NCBI GenBank assembly: GCA_964519665.1
Contig: CAZFIV010000002.1
Location: 1 to 64,000 of the forward strand
Length of the DNA: 64,000 nucleotides
Origin: JANQQN01 sp964519665
Lineage (GTDB): Bacteria; Myxococcota; Kuafuiibacteriia; Kuafuiibacteriales; Kuafuiibacteriaceae
Direction of reading: 5' to 3'
Below are positions 42,305 to 50,953 of this stretch, piece after piece (the first letter of the stretch is position 1; each line of letters opens with the position of its first letter). Both the position numbers and the translations under genes were made by a program. The notes beneath the pieces were generated by a model. The model was not told where the DNA came from, ran no database searches, and saw nothing but the letters and a program-made list of their open reading frames with translations.

Positions 42305-42925
42305 TTAGTCGCCCGCTCCGGTTTGGCGCCATCCGGCCTCGGTCACGATGTTCGGAAGGCAGACATCGTGGGGCTCGAGCGGCAACGACGGGACGACCTG
42401 GAGTCCGAACCCAAACCCGACCACGAAGCCGGCCGTCTTTGTTCTCGCCACCACTCGCCCGAGAACCCGGTCATAGTAACCTTTTCCGTACCCAATTCGA
42501 TATCCGAGCGGAGTGAACCCTAGGCCTGGCACGATCCACGCCTCGATCTCCTCGGGGTCGACCGGGCGGTGGATGGCTTCGACCGGCTCGCGGATCTGCC
42601 AAGGCGGCACCGGCCGTAGAGTGGCCGGGTCGGCCTCGAACCATCGCAAGTGGTCACCGATCACCTTAGGGAAGACCGTCCGCCCTCCTTGCGCTCGATG
42701 GGCGTTCACGAGGTCGGCCGGATCGGCCTCGGAGCGAAATGCCGCGAACGCGGCCAGGGTATGGTGCGGCCGCAAGACGCCCTGAGCAAGGACGTGCTGG
42801 CAGGCCGCCTTGGACCATCGATGACGGTCGATCGCGCTCGCGGCGTCCCGAATCGCCCGTAGATGACGACGCCATTCGTCTTTTCCGGTGGGGGAGGGCG
42901 CAGGTGGGTTGGGTGCGGACGGCAT
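42305..42925 (-). CDS. 5-formyltetrahydrofolate cyclo-ligase
   Basis: Converts 5-formyl-THF plus ATP to 5,10-methenyl-THF (MTHFS/YgfA family, 206 residues). Family signatures are clear: KDEWRRHLRAIRDA at the start, FAAFRSEADPADLV, then VPGLGFTPLGYRIGYGKGYY as the C-terminal substrate/ATP motif. ATG at 42925. It lies immediately downstream of the 6S RNA candidate and of zapA, matching the conserved zapA-ssrS-ygfA order found across many proteobacteria; this organisation strengthens both calls. Confidence 0.93.
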   Translation of the reverse strand: MPSAPNPPAPSPTGKDEWRRHLRAIRDAASAIDRHRWSKAACQHVLAQGVLRPHHTLAAFAAFRSEADPADLVNAHRAQGGRTVFPKVIGDHLRWFEADPATLRPVPPWQIREPVEAIHRPVDPEEIEAWIVPGLGFTPLGYRIGYGKGYYDRVLGRVVARTKTAGFVVGFGFGLQVVPSLPLEPHDVCLPNIVTEAGWRQTGAGD

Positions 42926-42950
42926 GAGCGAACGGGACCACAATCGGTGG

Positions 42951-42989
42951 AAAAGAGTCCGAGCCTCGGGCGGAGGTCGCCCGAGGCTC
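42951..42989 (-). terminator. intrinsic terminator of the 6S RNA candidate
   Basis: Perfect 12-bp stem (42961-42972 with 42978-42989) around a 5-nt loop; on the minus strand the stem is followed by GGACTC and then TTTT (42951-42954). Confidence 0.85.
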
Positions 42990-43192
42990 AGACGAGAAAT
43001 CCCCCCGCCGCAGCCGTGTGCGCAGGCGTACCGGAACCTGCCTCAGCAGGTGGGCAGCGTGACCCTAGCAACCTGCCTCTGCCCAGTTTGGCGGCAGTTC
43101 GCGCGGTGCCAGGAGGAACGCTTCCCCGGTAAAAACGCAAAGGTTCTCGGCCTACATGAGCCGGCGCATCACGAACCAGGCAGGGGAACTGA
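42951..43192 (-). ncRNA. ssrS: 6S RNA candidate
   Basis: Binds and holds back sigma-70 RNA polymerase in stationary phase. There is a 242-nt gene-free stretch between zapA and the 5-formyl-THF cyclo-ligase gene, the canonical position of ssrS. The 5' end (TTCCCCTGCC) can pair with the 3' end (GGCGGGGGGA), giving the closing stem. The 3' half holds a GGTTGCTAGGGTCACGCTGC stretch similar to the conserved 3' strand of the 6S central region. A strong intrinsic terminator ends it. Boundaries are approximate, and a covariance-model search would decide it. Confidence 0.75.
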
Positions 43193-43196
43193 ATGA

Positions 43197-43541
43197 TCAT
43201 GTCTTTAAGCCCTCATCGTCCACCGGCGGCGGTAGTGCGAGCCGGTCGAGCGTATCAAGGAGGCGGCGGCCTCTGTCTTGCACTGTGTCTTTGAGGGCTT
43301 GGTGGCGCTCCCGAAGCGCGAACAACTCTTCGGCCATGTTGAGAGCCGCCAGCAGAACCAAATGATCGCTGCTGACCGAGTTCGACTGCTCTCGCGCGTG
43401 CTCGAGACAGTCGTTCACGTAGGACACCACGGCGCGGACCCGCGACTCCGGCGCATCGGAGCGGACGGTAAGAACCCGACCCCCCACCTCGATGCGCATC
43501 GACCGCCCTGAATCGGGGGGCGCGGTTTCGGCAGCGACCAT
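43197..43541 (-). CDS. zapA: Cell division protein ZapA
   Basis: Small FtsZ-ring stabiliser (114 residues). The N-terminal beta strands read MRIEVGGRVLTVRSDAP, followed by the long coiled-coil helix (VVSYVNDCLEHAREQ, then DHLVLLAALNMAEELFALRE) that makes the dimer. Start MVAAETAP is 14 residues before the conserved MRIEVGG, which could be the real start. It heads the zapA-ssrS-cyclo-ligase block on the minus strand. Confidence 0.9.
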   Translation of the reverse strand: MVAAETAPPDSGRSMRIEVGGRVLTVRSDAPESRVRAVVSYVNDCLEHAREQSNSVSSDHLVLLAALNMAEELFALRERHQALKDTVQDRGRRLLDTLDRLALPPPVDDEGLKT

Positions 43542-43671
43542 GCCGTCCCACTGTAGGGACCGTCGGTAGGTCGGTCAACTGAAGCTCAGGGCCACCGATG
43601 GCCGGGCGGGGCGCTGGATCGGTGGACGATAGCCGAACCGCGAAGCGGATCGCTGTTCGTTGCGAGCATAT

Positions 43672-44880
43672 CTAGTCGGCGAACAGAGCATCGACGAACT
43701 CGGAAGGACTGAATTCTCGGAGGTCGTCGATCGACTCCCCTATGCCCACATATCGAACGGGCAGACCCAGCATGTCGCAGATGGCAACCACGACCCCGCC
43801 CTTCGCGGTGCCGTCGAGCTTGGTGAGCGCGATCGAATCGACGTTGACGGCCGCCTTGAACTGCTCGGCTTGATTGATGCCGTTTTGGCCCGTCGTCGCG
43901 TCCAGGACGAGCAGGACCTCGTGAGGGGCGCCTTCCATGGCTTTGTTCATCACGCGGCGGAGCTTCTTGAGCTCTTCCATCAGGTTGACGGCCGTGTGGA
44001 GACGGCCGGCGGTATCGCACAACACGACGTCGGCCGCTTCCCGTTGGGCTTGCTGAATCGCGTCGAAGACGACCGAGGCCGGGTCGGCGCCTTCAGCCCC
44101 TTTCACGACTCGAGCGCCCGCTCGTTCGCCCCACACCTCCAACTGTTCGACCGCCGCGGCCCGGAACGTGTCACCGGCCGCCAAGACCACGCTCTTGCCC
44201 TCTCGGGTCAGGCGGGCGCCGATCTTCCCGATGGTCGTTGTCTTGCCGACGCCGTTGACCCCGATGATCATCACGACGGTCGGGCCCCGGCTCCAGTCGA
44301 TCGGCTCGATGTCGCGCTCGACGATCTCGGCCACCCGGGTCCGAAGGCGTTCTTTGACCACTGCGGGATCGGCGATCTCCTTGCGGGAGAGCGCCGTTCG
44401 GAGGTCTTCAAGGAGCCGTTGGGTGGTCTTGATGCCGACGTCGGAGGTCACGAGCAGGGCCTCGAGGTCGTCGACCAGGTCTTCGTCCAGCTCTCGCTTG
44501 AAGATCAGGTCGTTCAAGCGGGCCATGAAACCGCGACGGGTTCGGCTCAAGCCTTCTTTGAGCGGCTTCGGGGCCGGCTCGACGGCTTTGGCAGGGGGGG
44601 CGGCCGGGGCCTCGGCCGCCTTGGGAACGGCCGCCGGCGGGCTCGGCTCGGCCCCATCCACGTGCTCCACGATGGAGAAGAGCTCGTCGCGGGGTGCAAC
44701 CTTGCTTGTCGCCGGGCCCTCGGAATCGGCGGGTAGCGCCGACGGTTTGGGCCCCTCGTCGAGCTGGCGACGGGCGCGCGCCCGCAGGACGATGCCTCCC
44801 GTCACGGTCAGTGCGACAACGATGCCCCCGATGATCCAGACGATCGGGTCGATACTGGACAGATCCACGGGCTTCGCCAC
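43672..44880 (-). CDS. ftsY: Signal recognition particle receptor FtsY
   Basis: GTPase that docks SRP-ribosome complexes at the membrane. 402 residues: an N-terminal transmembrane segment (PIVWIIGGIVVALTVTGGIV), an acidic/Pro/Ala linker (A domain), an NG core with GVNGVGKTTTIGKIGAR (G1) near residue 205, then DTAGRLHTAVNLMEELKKL (G3), and TKLDGTAKGG (G4) near the end. The start MAKPVDLSS is normal for membrane-anchored FtsY. It is separated from smc by 33 bp on the same strand, so it is probably in an smc-ftsY operon, a common arrangement. Confidence 0.95.
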   Translation of the reverse strand: MAKPVDLSSIDPIVWIIGGIVVALTVTGGIVLRARARRQLDEGPKPSALPADSEGPATSKVAPRDELFSIVEHVDGAEPSPPAAVPKAAEAPAAPPAKAVEPAPKPLKEGLSRTRRGFMARLNDLIFKRELDEDLVDDLEALLVTSDVGIKTTQRLLEDLRTALSRKEIADPAVVKERLRTRVAEIVERDIEPIDWSRGPTVVMIIGVNGVGKTTTIGKIGARLTREGKSVVLAAGDTFRAAAVEQLEVWGERAGARVVKGAEGADPASVVFDAIQQAQREAADVVLCDTAGRLHTAVNLMEELKKLRRVMNKAMEGAPHEVLLVLDATTGQNGINQAEQFKAAVNVDSIALTKLDGTAKGGVVVAICDMLGLPVRYVGIGESIDDLREFSPSEFVDALFAD

Positions 44881-44913
44881 TATCGACGTCGCCGGGCCGG
44901 GTCAACAGAACCG

Positions 44914-47900
44914 TTAAACGGCGCGGAGACGGCGCTTGTTCTCGACGACGTCGACGGGCACGATCTTGGAAATCCCTGGCGTCTCCATGGTCACTCCGTA
45001 CAAGCGGTCGGGCAGCTCCATGGTTCGCTTGTTGTGCGTGATCAGGATGAACTGCGAGATGGACGACATCTCCCGGAGCAGCTCGTTGTAACGGCCAACG
45101 TTGGCTTCGTCGAGGGGGGCGTCGACCTCGTCGAGCAGGCAGAACGGCGTCGGCTTGATCAGGAAGATGCCGAAGATGAGCGCGACCGCGGTCAGCGCTT
45201 TTTCACCCCCCGAGAGCAGATTGACGCTTTGGAGCTTCTTGCCGGGCGGTTGAGCGAGCATCTCGATGCCCGATTCGAGCGGGTCGGACTCGTCGACCAT
45301 CACCAGCGCACAACGACCTCCGTTGAAGAGCTTCGGAAACACCTGCTGGAACTTTTCGTTCACCAGTCGGAAGGCTTCGACGTAGCGGTCCTTGGAGGTG
45401 CGATTGATGCGCCGGATGGCCGACCGCAGCGCGTTGATCGCTTCTTCGAGGTCGCGCTTTTGGCCCGCCAAGAACTCGTGCCGGGTCGCAACCTCGGCAT
45501 GTTCGTCGATCGCGGTCAGGTTGATGGGTCCGATGTTGTCGATCTGCTTGCGGAGCTTGGTAGCCTTCTTGTGGTCTTCCGGCCTCATCGGCGCCAACAA
45601 GTGGAAGTCGACCAACAAGTCGGTGAGCGATAGTCGATATCGCTCATCGACCTGCTCGATGAGGTTGTTTTGACCGAGCTCGTACTCTCGGACCTTCATC
45701 TTGGACTCGCCGAGACGGGTCTTGACGGCGTCGAGATCGCCGCGCTTGGCTTTCGCCGCGTTCTGGTCGGCTTTCAGCGCCTCGAGGTCGGCTTCGTATT
45801 GGCCCCGTTCAGCGGTGACCGCCTCTTCGTCGGCCGCGAGCTTGGCTTCGAGCTCGGTGCTCTTGGTGGTGCACGCTTCGAGCTTCTCGGCCACCTCGAG
45901 GCGCTCTCGAGAACACTGCGCGATCGATTCGGCCAGCTTGCCGAGGCGAGCTTCGACGTCTTTGAGGCGTTGCTCGAGCCGGACGAGGTTGCGACGGGAG
46001 TGGTCGCGCTTCTCCCGGTTGGCGGCGACTTGGACGCGGATCTCGGTCACCGACTCTTGCAGAGCCTGAACTTTGCCCTGCTGTTCGGTCGACAGCGTCC
46101 GGAGGTGAACGACCGTTTCTTCGAGGCGCTCTTTCTCAGCCTCGTGCGCGGCGATGGCGGCGGCGGCGGTGTCTCGCTTTTCGACCAGATCGCTCTTCTT
46201 GCTGCGGAGGAAGGCGATCTCCTCGGCCTTGGCGTCGCGCTCGGCCCCCTCACGGGCCGCTTCTTCCTCGAGCTTCTTCAGGTCGCGTTCGAGGTTGACG
46301 ATCGATAGCTCTTCTTGGTGCCGCTCGTGCGAAAGCGTGGTGAGTTGACCTTCGACATCGACGACCCGATGCTTGAGCGTGTTCTGGCGTTCGCTCTCGA
46401 CCGTGACCTTGGCTTCGAGGCGGCGGACGGCGTCTTCGAGCTCCGCGATCTCCCGCTTCTGCTTGAGCAGGCCCGCCGATACGCCGGCGTGGGATCCGCC
46501 GGTGAGAACGCCGAGGCCATCGAGCACTTCGCCCTGGCGGGTGACCAGGGTGACGGGGGGGGCTCCCAGCGGCTGTTCGGCCCACAGGCGCCGAGCGGCG
46601 CCAAGGTCTTCGACGACGACGGCGTCGCCCAGGAGGGCCCGGGCGATAGCCTCGTAACCGGGCTGGGCCGACACCAGTTCGGTGAGCCGCCCAACGACTT
46701 CCGGGGTGTCGGCGGGCGGCCACGGGGTTGCAGCCTCATGCCAGGGCACGTCGGAGGGCGCATTGCTGGGCACCTCGGACGCAGGTAGGGCGTCGCCCAC
46801 GACCGCCGCCGGAACGGGCAGCTCGGTCAGGACCGAACCTTGATGGGGCCCTTCGGAGATGGGCAGGACGCTGAGCCGCGGGGGCTCCACGGCCCCACCG
46901 GGTTCAGGAAACGCGCTCGGAGGCGCGGGGGGCGCGACTTCGCGGGCGGCCTCGGCTAACGGGGGCTCGGACCCGGGCGGCTCCGAGGACAGCCGCAACT
47001 CGGAAGTCACCGGTTCCCGGATGTCGAGGGGCACGAAACTCGAGCGGCCCGCATCGCGGACTTGCAGCAGGTCGACGGCAGCGACCGCGTCGCTTTGGCT
47101 GTTGACGATGACGTGCTGGAGACGCTCGCCCAACAGGCCTTCCACGGCCGCCTCGAGGGCCGGCTCGGGGGTAAGCACGTCAGCGACGAGTCCGTGAATG
47201 CCGAGCGCGGCGTTCTCTGGTGCACTCGCGGTGGTGCTGGGGTCGAGGTCGGCGCCTTGCGACTTGCGGTGCATCAACAATCGGACCGCCTCGGTGCAGC
47301 CCTCGTAGTTGCGGTGGATCGCCTGCAGCGACTTGAGCCGGGACCGGCGGTCCATCAGGGCCTGCTGGTTCTCGCGGAGCGACCCCTCGATGAGCTCCAG
47401 CTCCTCGCGCATCTGCGCAAGCAAGCCCCCTTGCTCATCACGGCGGTCGTCGAGCTTGAGTTTGAGTTGGCGGTTGCGCTCGAGCTCTTTGGCGACTTCG
47501 CTGGCCTTGGCGTCGGCGGCTCGAGCTCGCTGGCTCGCCCCTTTGCGAGCCTCGGTCGCCTTGGCGATCTGCTGGTCAATCTCGCCGTCGGTGCGTTCGA
47601 TGCTGGTCAGCGCGTGGCGCTGCTGAGCGATCGCGGAGAGCGTGTCGACCACGGCTTGCTTGCCGACTTCGAGGCTCTCCTGGGTCTCTTGAAGGGCGGT
47701 TCGCGCCTGGTCCAGGGCCTCGCTTCGCTCGTCGAGCAGCAGGAGTTCGCCGTCGGCTTGATCGAGGGCCTGGCCCTCGGTATCGGCTTGGGCCCGCTCT
47801 TGGCTCAAAGCGACCTTCTCTTGCTCGAGAGTGGCCCTTTCCGCTGCCGCCTCGGCCTCTCGATCGGCCAGGGATTGCTGTTGTCGGGCCAGATACGCGG

Positions 47901-48819
47901 CGTCTTTTTCGGACAGCGCCCGGGCTTGTCGAAGCTCGTGCAGAGCGTTCTCGTGGTCGCGCAGGGCTTCGTGCCGCCGAGCGAGGGCCTCGTCGCGCTC
48001 GGCGAGCGACCGTTCTTCTTCGGCGAAGGACGACTCGCCGGTGATGATCTCCTGCTCGAGAATCTCGGCGGCGCGCTCCTCGAAACCCATCAGCGCTTGA
48101 AACTCGAGAAAGCGGTGCACGGCCCCTGACAGGTCTAGGGCGCGCAGCTCTTCTTTGAGGTGCTTGTACTTTTCTGCCTTTTCGGCCTGCTTCTTGAGGC
48201 TGGTCAGCCGTTGCCCGAGCTCCTCGGTGAGGTCGTTGATGCGCAACAGGTTCTGCTCGGTGGCGGCGATGCGCCGTTCGGCCATCTTGCGTCGAGCCTT
48301 GTACCGGCTCACCCCCGCCGCATCCTCGATGAAGGCGCGGCGGTCCTCGGGCTTGGCCGTCACGATCAGGCCGATGCGCCCCTGCTCGATGATCGAGTAT
48401 GCGTTCTTACCGATCCCCGTACCCATGAAGAGGTCGAGGATGTCGCGAAGACGGCATCCGACCTTGTTGATCGCGTACTCCGAGGTGCCGTCGCGAAAAA
48501 GGCGACGGGTCACGCTGATCTCCTCGCACCCCTGATACTCCGGCGGAACCAGGTGTCCATCGTTGTGAAAGGTGATCGTCACATCGCACAGCCCCATGGG
48601 GCCCCGGGCTTCGCACCCCGCGAAGATAACGTCCTGCATGCCGCTGCCCCGCAGGTGCTTGGCGGATTGCTCACCCATCACCCAACGGATCGCGTCGACG
48701 ATGTTGGACTTCCCGCAGCCGTTGGGACCGACGACGCCGGTGATGCCCTCGCCGAAGCGCAGCACCGTGCGATCCGCGAAGGACTTGAAACCTTGAATCT
48801 CCAGGCGGCGGATCTTCAT
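44914..48819 (-). CDS. smc: Chromosome-segregation ATPase SMC with enlarged hinge
   Basis: Condensin ATPase (1301 residues). N-terminal ATPase half: IQGFKSFADRTVLRFGEG then GPNGCGKSNIVDAIRWVMG (Walker A) and IIEQGRIG. Two long coiled coils flank the hinge. C-terminal half: NLLSGGEKALTAVALIFGIF (signature) and FCLLDEVDAPLDEANV (Walker B). The hinge carries an extra Pro/Ala/Ser/Glu-rich segment of about 100 residues (roughly 605-705, including APPAPPSAFPEPGGAVEPP) between DIREPVTSELRLSSEPPG and VVGRLTELVSAQPGYE, explaining the above-average length. Its partner scpB lies 36 kb away; scpA is not in the window. Confidence 0.96.
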   Translation of the reverse strand: MKIRRLEIQGFKSFADRTVLRFGEGITGVVGPNGCGKSNIVDAIRWVMGEQSAKHLRGSGMQDVIFAGCEARGPMGLCDVTITFHNDGHLVPPEYQGCEEISVTRRLFRDGTSEYAINKVGCRLRDILDLFMGTGIGKNAYSIIEQGRIGLIVTAKPEDRRAFIEDAAGVSRYKARRKMAERRIAATEQNLLRINDLTEELGQRLTSLKKQAEKAEKYKHLKEELRALDLSGAVHRFLEFQALMGFEERAAEILEQEIITGESSFAEEERSLAERDEALARRHEALRDHENALHELRQARALSEKDAAYLARQQQSLADREAEAAAERATLEQEKVALSQERAQADTEGQALDQADGELLLLDERSEALDQARTALQETQESLEVGKQAVVDTLSAIAQQRHALTSIERTDGEIDQQIAKATEARKGASQRARAADAKASEVAKELERNRQLKLKLDDRRDEQGGLLAQMREELELIEGSLRENQQALMDRRSRLKSLQAIHRNYEGCTEAVRLLMHRKSQGADLDPSTTASAPENAALGIHGLVADVLTPEPALEAAVEGLLGERLQHVIVNSQSDAVAAVDLLQVRDAGRSSFVPLDIREPVTSELRLSSEPPGSEPPLAEAAREVAPPAPPSAFPEPGGAVEPPRLSVLPISEGPHQGSVLTELPVPAAVVGDALPASEVPSNAPSDVPWHEAATPWPPADTPEVVGRLTELVSAQPGYEAIARALLGDAVVVEDLGAARRLWAEQPLGAPPVTLVTRQGEVLDGLGVLTGGSHAGVSAGLLKQKREIAELEDAVRRLEAKVTVESERQNTLKHRVVDVEGQLTTLSHERHQEELSIVNLERDLKKLEEEAAREGAERDAKAEEIAFLRSKKSDLVEKRDTAAAAIAAHEAEKERLEETVVHLRTLSTEQQGKVQALQESVTEIRVQVAANREKRDHSRRNLVRLEQRLKDVEARLGKLAESIAQCSRERLEVAEKLEACTTKSTELEAKLAADEEAVTAERGQYEADLEALKADQNAAKAKRGDLDAVKTRLGESKMKVREYELGQNNLIEQVDERYRLSLTDLLVDFHLLAPMRPEDHKKATKLRKQIDNIGPINLTAIDEHAEVATRHEFLAGQKRDLEEAINALRSAIRRINRTSKDRYVEAFRLVNEKFQQVFPKLFNGGRCALVMVDESDPLESGIEMLAQPPGKKLQSVNLLSGGEKALTAVALIFGIFLIKPTPFCLLDEVDAPLDEANVGRYNELLREMSSISQFILITHNKRTMELPDRLYGVTMETPGISKIVPVDVVENKRRLRAV

Positions 48820-49249
48820 CGCTCGAAACAGACGTACCCGTTGGGACTACGCTTAGCAACCCACTAGGTAGTGCGCACTAGACTGAGACACCACTATATA
48901 TTGGGCTGGATGTGAAAAGGTGGTCGCCGGGAGTGCTGATCGAGCGCTCAGCGGGCCGTCGGGCGGTGCGATGGGGCAGGGCGGCTACCGGGCTGGGAGC
49001 CGCTCACGGTCAGCCGCCGGCGTTGATCCGCCCGCTGGTACGTCGGTGAGGGGTCGAGGGGATGCGGCGGACGACCGCAGATGAGCCGTTGGCTGACTGC
49101 TGCTGGCTCTCGTCAGGTTCTGTCGACCACCAGAACGCGAGCCGAGCGAGCATCAGGCGCACGCGGGACGCGCATCGATGAGCCGCGGCGCGGATCAGGG
49201 GTGCCGAGCAGGGGTGCCGAGCAGGGGGGCCGAGCAGGGGGGCCGAGTG
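48820..49249. other. gene-poor interval between smc and a TPR gene
   Basis: 430 bases with no convincing ORF. It should contain the smc promoter, since smc starts at 48819 on the minus strand. A 12-bp perfect palindrome, TAGTGCGCACTA (48869-48880), lies 50 bp upstream of the smc start, and AT-rich ACTATATATTG follows. The far end has a 13-bp tandem repeat (49201-49250). No RNA gene recognised. Confidence 0.7.
48869..48880. promoter_or_regulatory. 12-bp palindrome upstream of smc, candidate operator
   Basis: TAGTGCGCACTA is a perfect inverted repeat 50-61 bp upstream of the smc start codon on the minus strand, next to an AT-rich stretch (48893-48904) that could hold a -10 element. One copy only; function is inferred. 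Confidence 0.3.
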
Positions 49250-49250
49250 C
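49201..49250. repeat. 13-bp tandem repeat at the 3' end of the TPR gene
   Basis: Units of 13 bp (GTGCCGAGCAGGG, then GGGCCGAGCAGGG) at 49201, 49214, 49227 and a partial one at 49240, running up to the TPR stop codon. The unit length is not a multiple of three and lies outside the coding region. Confidence 0.85.
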
Positions 49251-50089
49251 TAGCTCCGCGTCTTCAGCAGATCGTCGAAGCGGGAATCCTGGCGAAGCAG
49301 TCGGAACATGCGGTCGTTTTCGGCCCACGAGGTCACTCGGGCGGGGTCGAGGTCGAGGGCGCGGGAGAGGGGTTCGAGGGCGTCCTCGGCGCGATCCCAC
49401 GCGGCATAGAGGGCCGCCAGGTGGTAGGGAGCGAGAACCTCTTCGGGATCTATCTCCTGTGCGTGCTGGAAGGCACGCTCGGCTTCCGCGTAAAAGCCCT
49501 GGGCCGAATACGCGATGCCGAGGTCGATGGCGGCGTCGATGTTGTCGGGCTCGGCCTTCGTGACCTCTTTCAGGTGGCGAATCGCTTCCGCGTATTCGCC
49601 GATGTCGATGAGCGATGCGGCGAGTTCTTGGTGGGCGCCGAGGTCGGTCGGCTCGATCTGGCAGGCGATTCGAAACTCCGCGATCGCCTTCTCGTGCTCT
49701 CCGGCGTCCACGTAGCAGAGCCCCAAATTGACGTGAGCATCCGGGTAGTCGTAGTCGAGACGGATCGCGGCTTTGTACTCTTCGATGGCCATCTCATGCG
49801 CCTGGCTGCTCAAAAAGCAGGCGAGGTTGTAGTGCGCGGTAGGGCTGTCCGGCTCCAGCCGGATCGCCTCCAGATATTCCCGCAGCGCCAGCAAGTACTG
49901 CCCTTGCTCGGAGTAGACGGTGGCCAGATTGTCGTGGGCGTGTGCGGACTCGGGGTCCAGCTCGATCGCGCGTTGAAATGCCCGGACGGCTTCGTCCAAC
50001 CACTTCCGGTCGGCCGCCTCGATGCCCCGAGCGTTGTACTGGTCGCTCTCCATCTGCCGCCGCCAGCGTTCCTGTTCGTCCTCGCTCAT
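49250..50089 (-). CDS. TPR protein
   Basis: 279 residues made almost entirely of seven TPR motifs with the canonical spacing, for example DEAVRAFQRAIELDPESAHA, LLALREYLEAIRLEPDSPTA, and EKAIAEFRIACQIEPTDLGA. No signal peptide or membrane helix, so cytoplasmic. The C-terminus is a short capping region (RVTSWAENDRMFRLLRQ). ATG at 50089. A hairpin (50107-50127) lies 18 bp upstream of the start. Function unknown; possible adaptor. Transcribed in the same direction as smc but separated from it by 430 bp. Confidence 0.88.
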   Translation of the reverse strand: MSEDEQERWRRQMESDQYNARGIEAADRKWLDEAVRAFQRAIELDPESAHAHDNLATVYSEQGQYLLALREYLEAIRLEPDSPTAHYNLACFLSSQAHEMAIEEYKAAIRLDYDYPDAHVNLGLCYVDAGEHEKAIAEFRIACQIEPTDLGAHQELAASLIDIGEYAEAIRHLKEVTKAEPDNIDAAIDLGIAYSAQGFYAEAERAFQHAQEIDPEEVLAPYHLAALYAAWDRAEDALEPLSRALDLDPARVTSWAENDRMFRLLRQDSRFDDLLKTRS

Positions 50090-50442
50090 TCCCTAACGGG
50101 GCGGATACCGGGCCGTTTCGGCCCGGTCAACGGCCTGTAGAGCCCGAACCGCGACCGCTTACGCGTGGCCCACCCTTCTTTACGGTCCGGCAAAGGCATC
50201 GTCGCAATATCGAACGTGAGGCGCCCATGGCGGCCGAACGTGGCCGGCCCAATGGCTTCGATGCCTGACTGGACGGACGGCTGCTCGCCGGCCGTTATGT
50301 TCCAATACGAGCGCCTGGACCTACGTACACCACGGGCCGCCCGCAGCAACCCGTCGCACCAGTGCTTCACGAGCGCGAGGCGTTTCGGCGACCAGGCAAG
50401 TTGTGGATAGGCGTCGGAGGTGGTCCGAAGTCGTCGTTCGTC
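50090..50442. other. gap between TPR gene and RHH gene
   Basis: 353 bases without a gene I can support; a 94-codon minus-strand frame (50086-50370) runs through it but has no protein-like pattern. It holds the hairpin at 50107-50127. Confidence 0.6.
50107..50127. promoter_or_regulatory. hairpin upstream of TPR gene
   Basis: Perfect 8-bp stem ACCGGGCC/GGCCCGGT around GTTTC. On the minus strand it sits 18-38 bp before the TPR start codon; no T-run follows on either strand, so either a 5'-leader structure or a weak terminator for the upstream RHH gene. Confidence 0.5.
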
Positions 50443-50646
50443 TCAGTCGGCGTCCCGATTGGACGAAGAAGATTCCAGGACGTCATTCACTGATGGAAAC
50501 CGCATTATCTCGGTGCGAGCGATGCGCCAAGCTTGCTGCACGATCCAAGACAGCGAGCGATCCTGACGGTTCGCCTCGTCTTGGATCTCTTTCAGCATCT
50601 CTTCAGGGAAATAGAGAGACTGCTTGCGCTTGTCTGTGTTTGCCAT
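50443..50646 (-). CDS. short ribbon-helix-helix (CopG/Arc-like) protein
   Basis: 67-residue DNA-binding protein. The core DKRKQSLYFPEEMLKEIQDE is a beta strand then helix of the RHH fold, followed by ANRQDRSLSWIVQQAWRIAR, the second helix. It matches the family often annotated TIGR04563 in myxobacteria (from memory). The ATG at 50646 has a strong GAGGAG site 6 bp upstream; a longer frame to 50709 starts in non-coding-looking sequence. Upstream lie repeated GTA-containing elements spaced 13 bp (50677-50715), the likely operator for self-regulation. No partner toxin gene follows, so I do not call it an antitoxin. Confidence 0.85.
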   Translation of the reverse strand: MANTDKRKQSLYFPEEMLKEIQDEANRQDRSLSWIVQQAWRIARTEIMRFPSVNDVLESSSSNRDAD

Positions 50647-50953
50647 TCGCTCCTCACCCGGCTGCCGCGATGTCTCAGTATACCCACCCGGTACGCGGGT
50701 TCGGTACACCGGACGCGGCGTCCATTATCCACCACGCTGTTCGGTATACCTAAGTGGGCATTATCGCGGCCCGACCGAGCGGATGATGGGGTCGATAAGC
50801 GTTGCTGTCAAGAACGTGGCCCCCGAGTAGTTCATGACCGCAGGGGGGCGGAATTCGGCGTCCATCGCGCTGCTGCAAGCTGCGTGGACAAAGAAGACTG
50901 TGTCGCTTCAAGGAGTTAGGCCGCTCGTGGCCGGGTCGCGGAGCCGTGGTGTC
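50647..50953. other. intergenic region between RHH gene and parE
   Basis: 307 bases without a convincing gene. It contains the iterated 13-bp sites (50677-50715) and an isolated GGTATACC (50743-50750) upstream of the RHH gene, and the untranslated end of parE. Confidence 0.6.
50677..50750. promoter_or_regulatory. iterated 13-bp candidate operator array of the RHH gene
   Basis: Three consecutive 13-mers start AGTATACCC (50677), GGTACGCGG (50690) and GGTACACCG (50703), with GTA exactly 13 bp apart each time; a fourth site, palindromic GGTATACC, is at 50743-50750. They lie 31-104 bp upstream of the RHH start. RHH proteins bind iterated sites cooperatively, so this fits self-regulation, but it is inferred. 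Confidence 0.5.

Noticed and set aside
50086..50370. 94-codon minus-strand frame
   Set aside because: No protein-like pattern and it overlaps the TPR start and a hairpin; left as intergenic.
50443..50646. Antitoxin of a toxin-antitoxin pair
   Set aside because: The RHH fold fits, but no toxin-like gene is adjacent.
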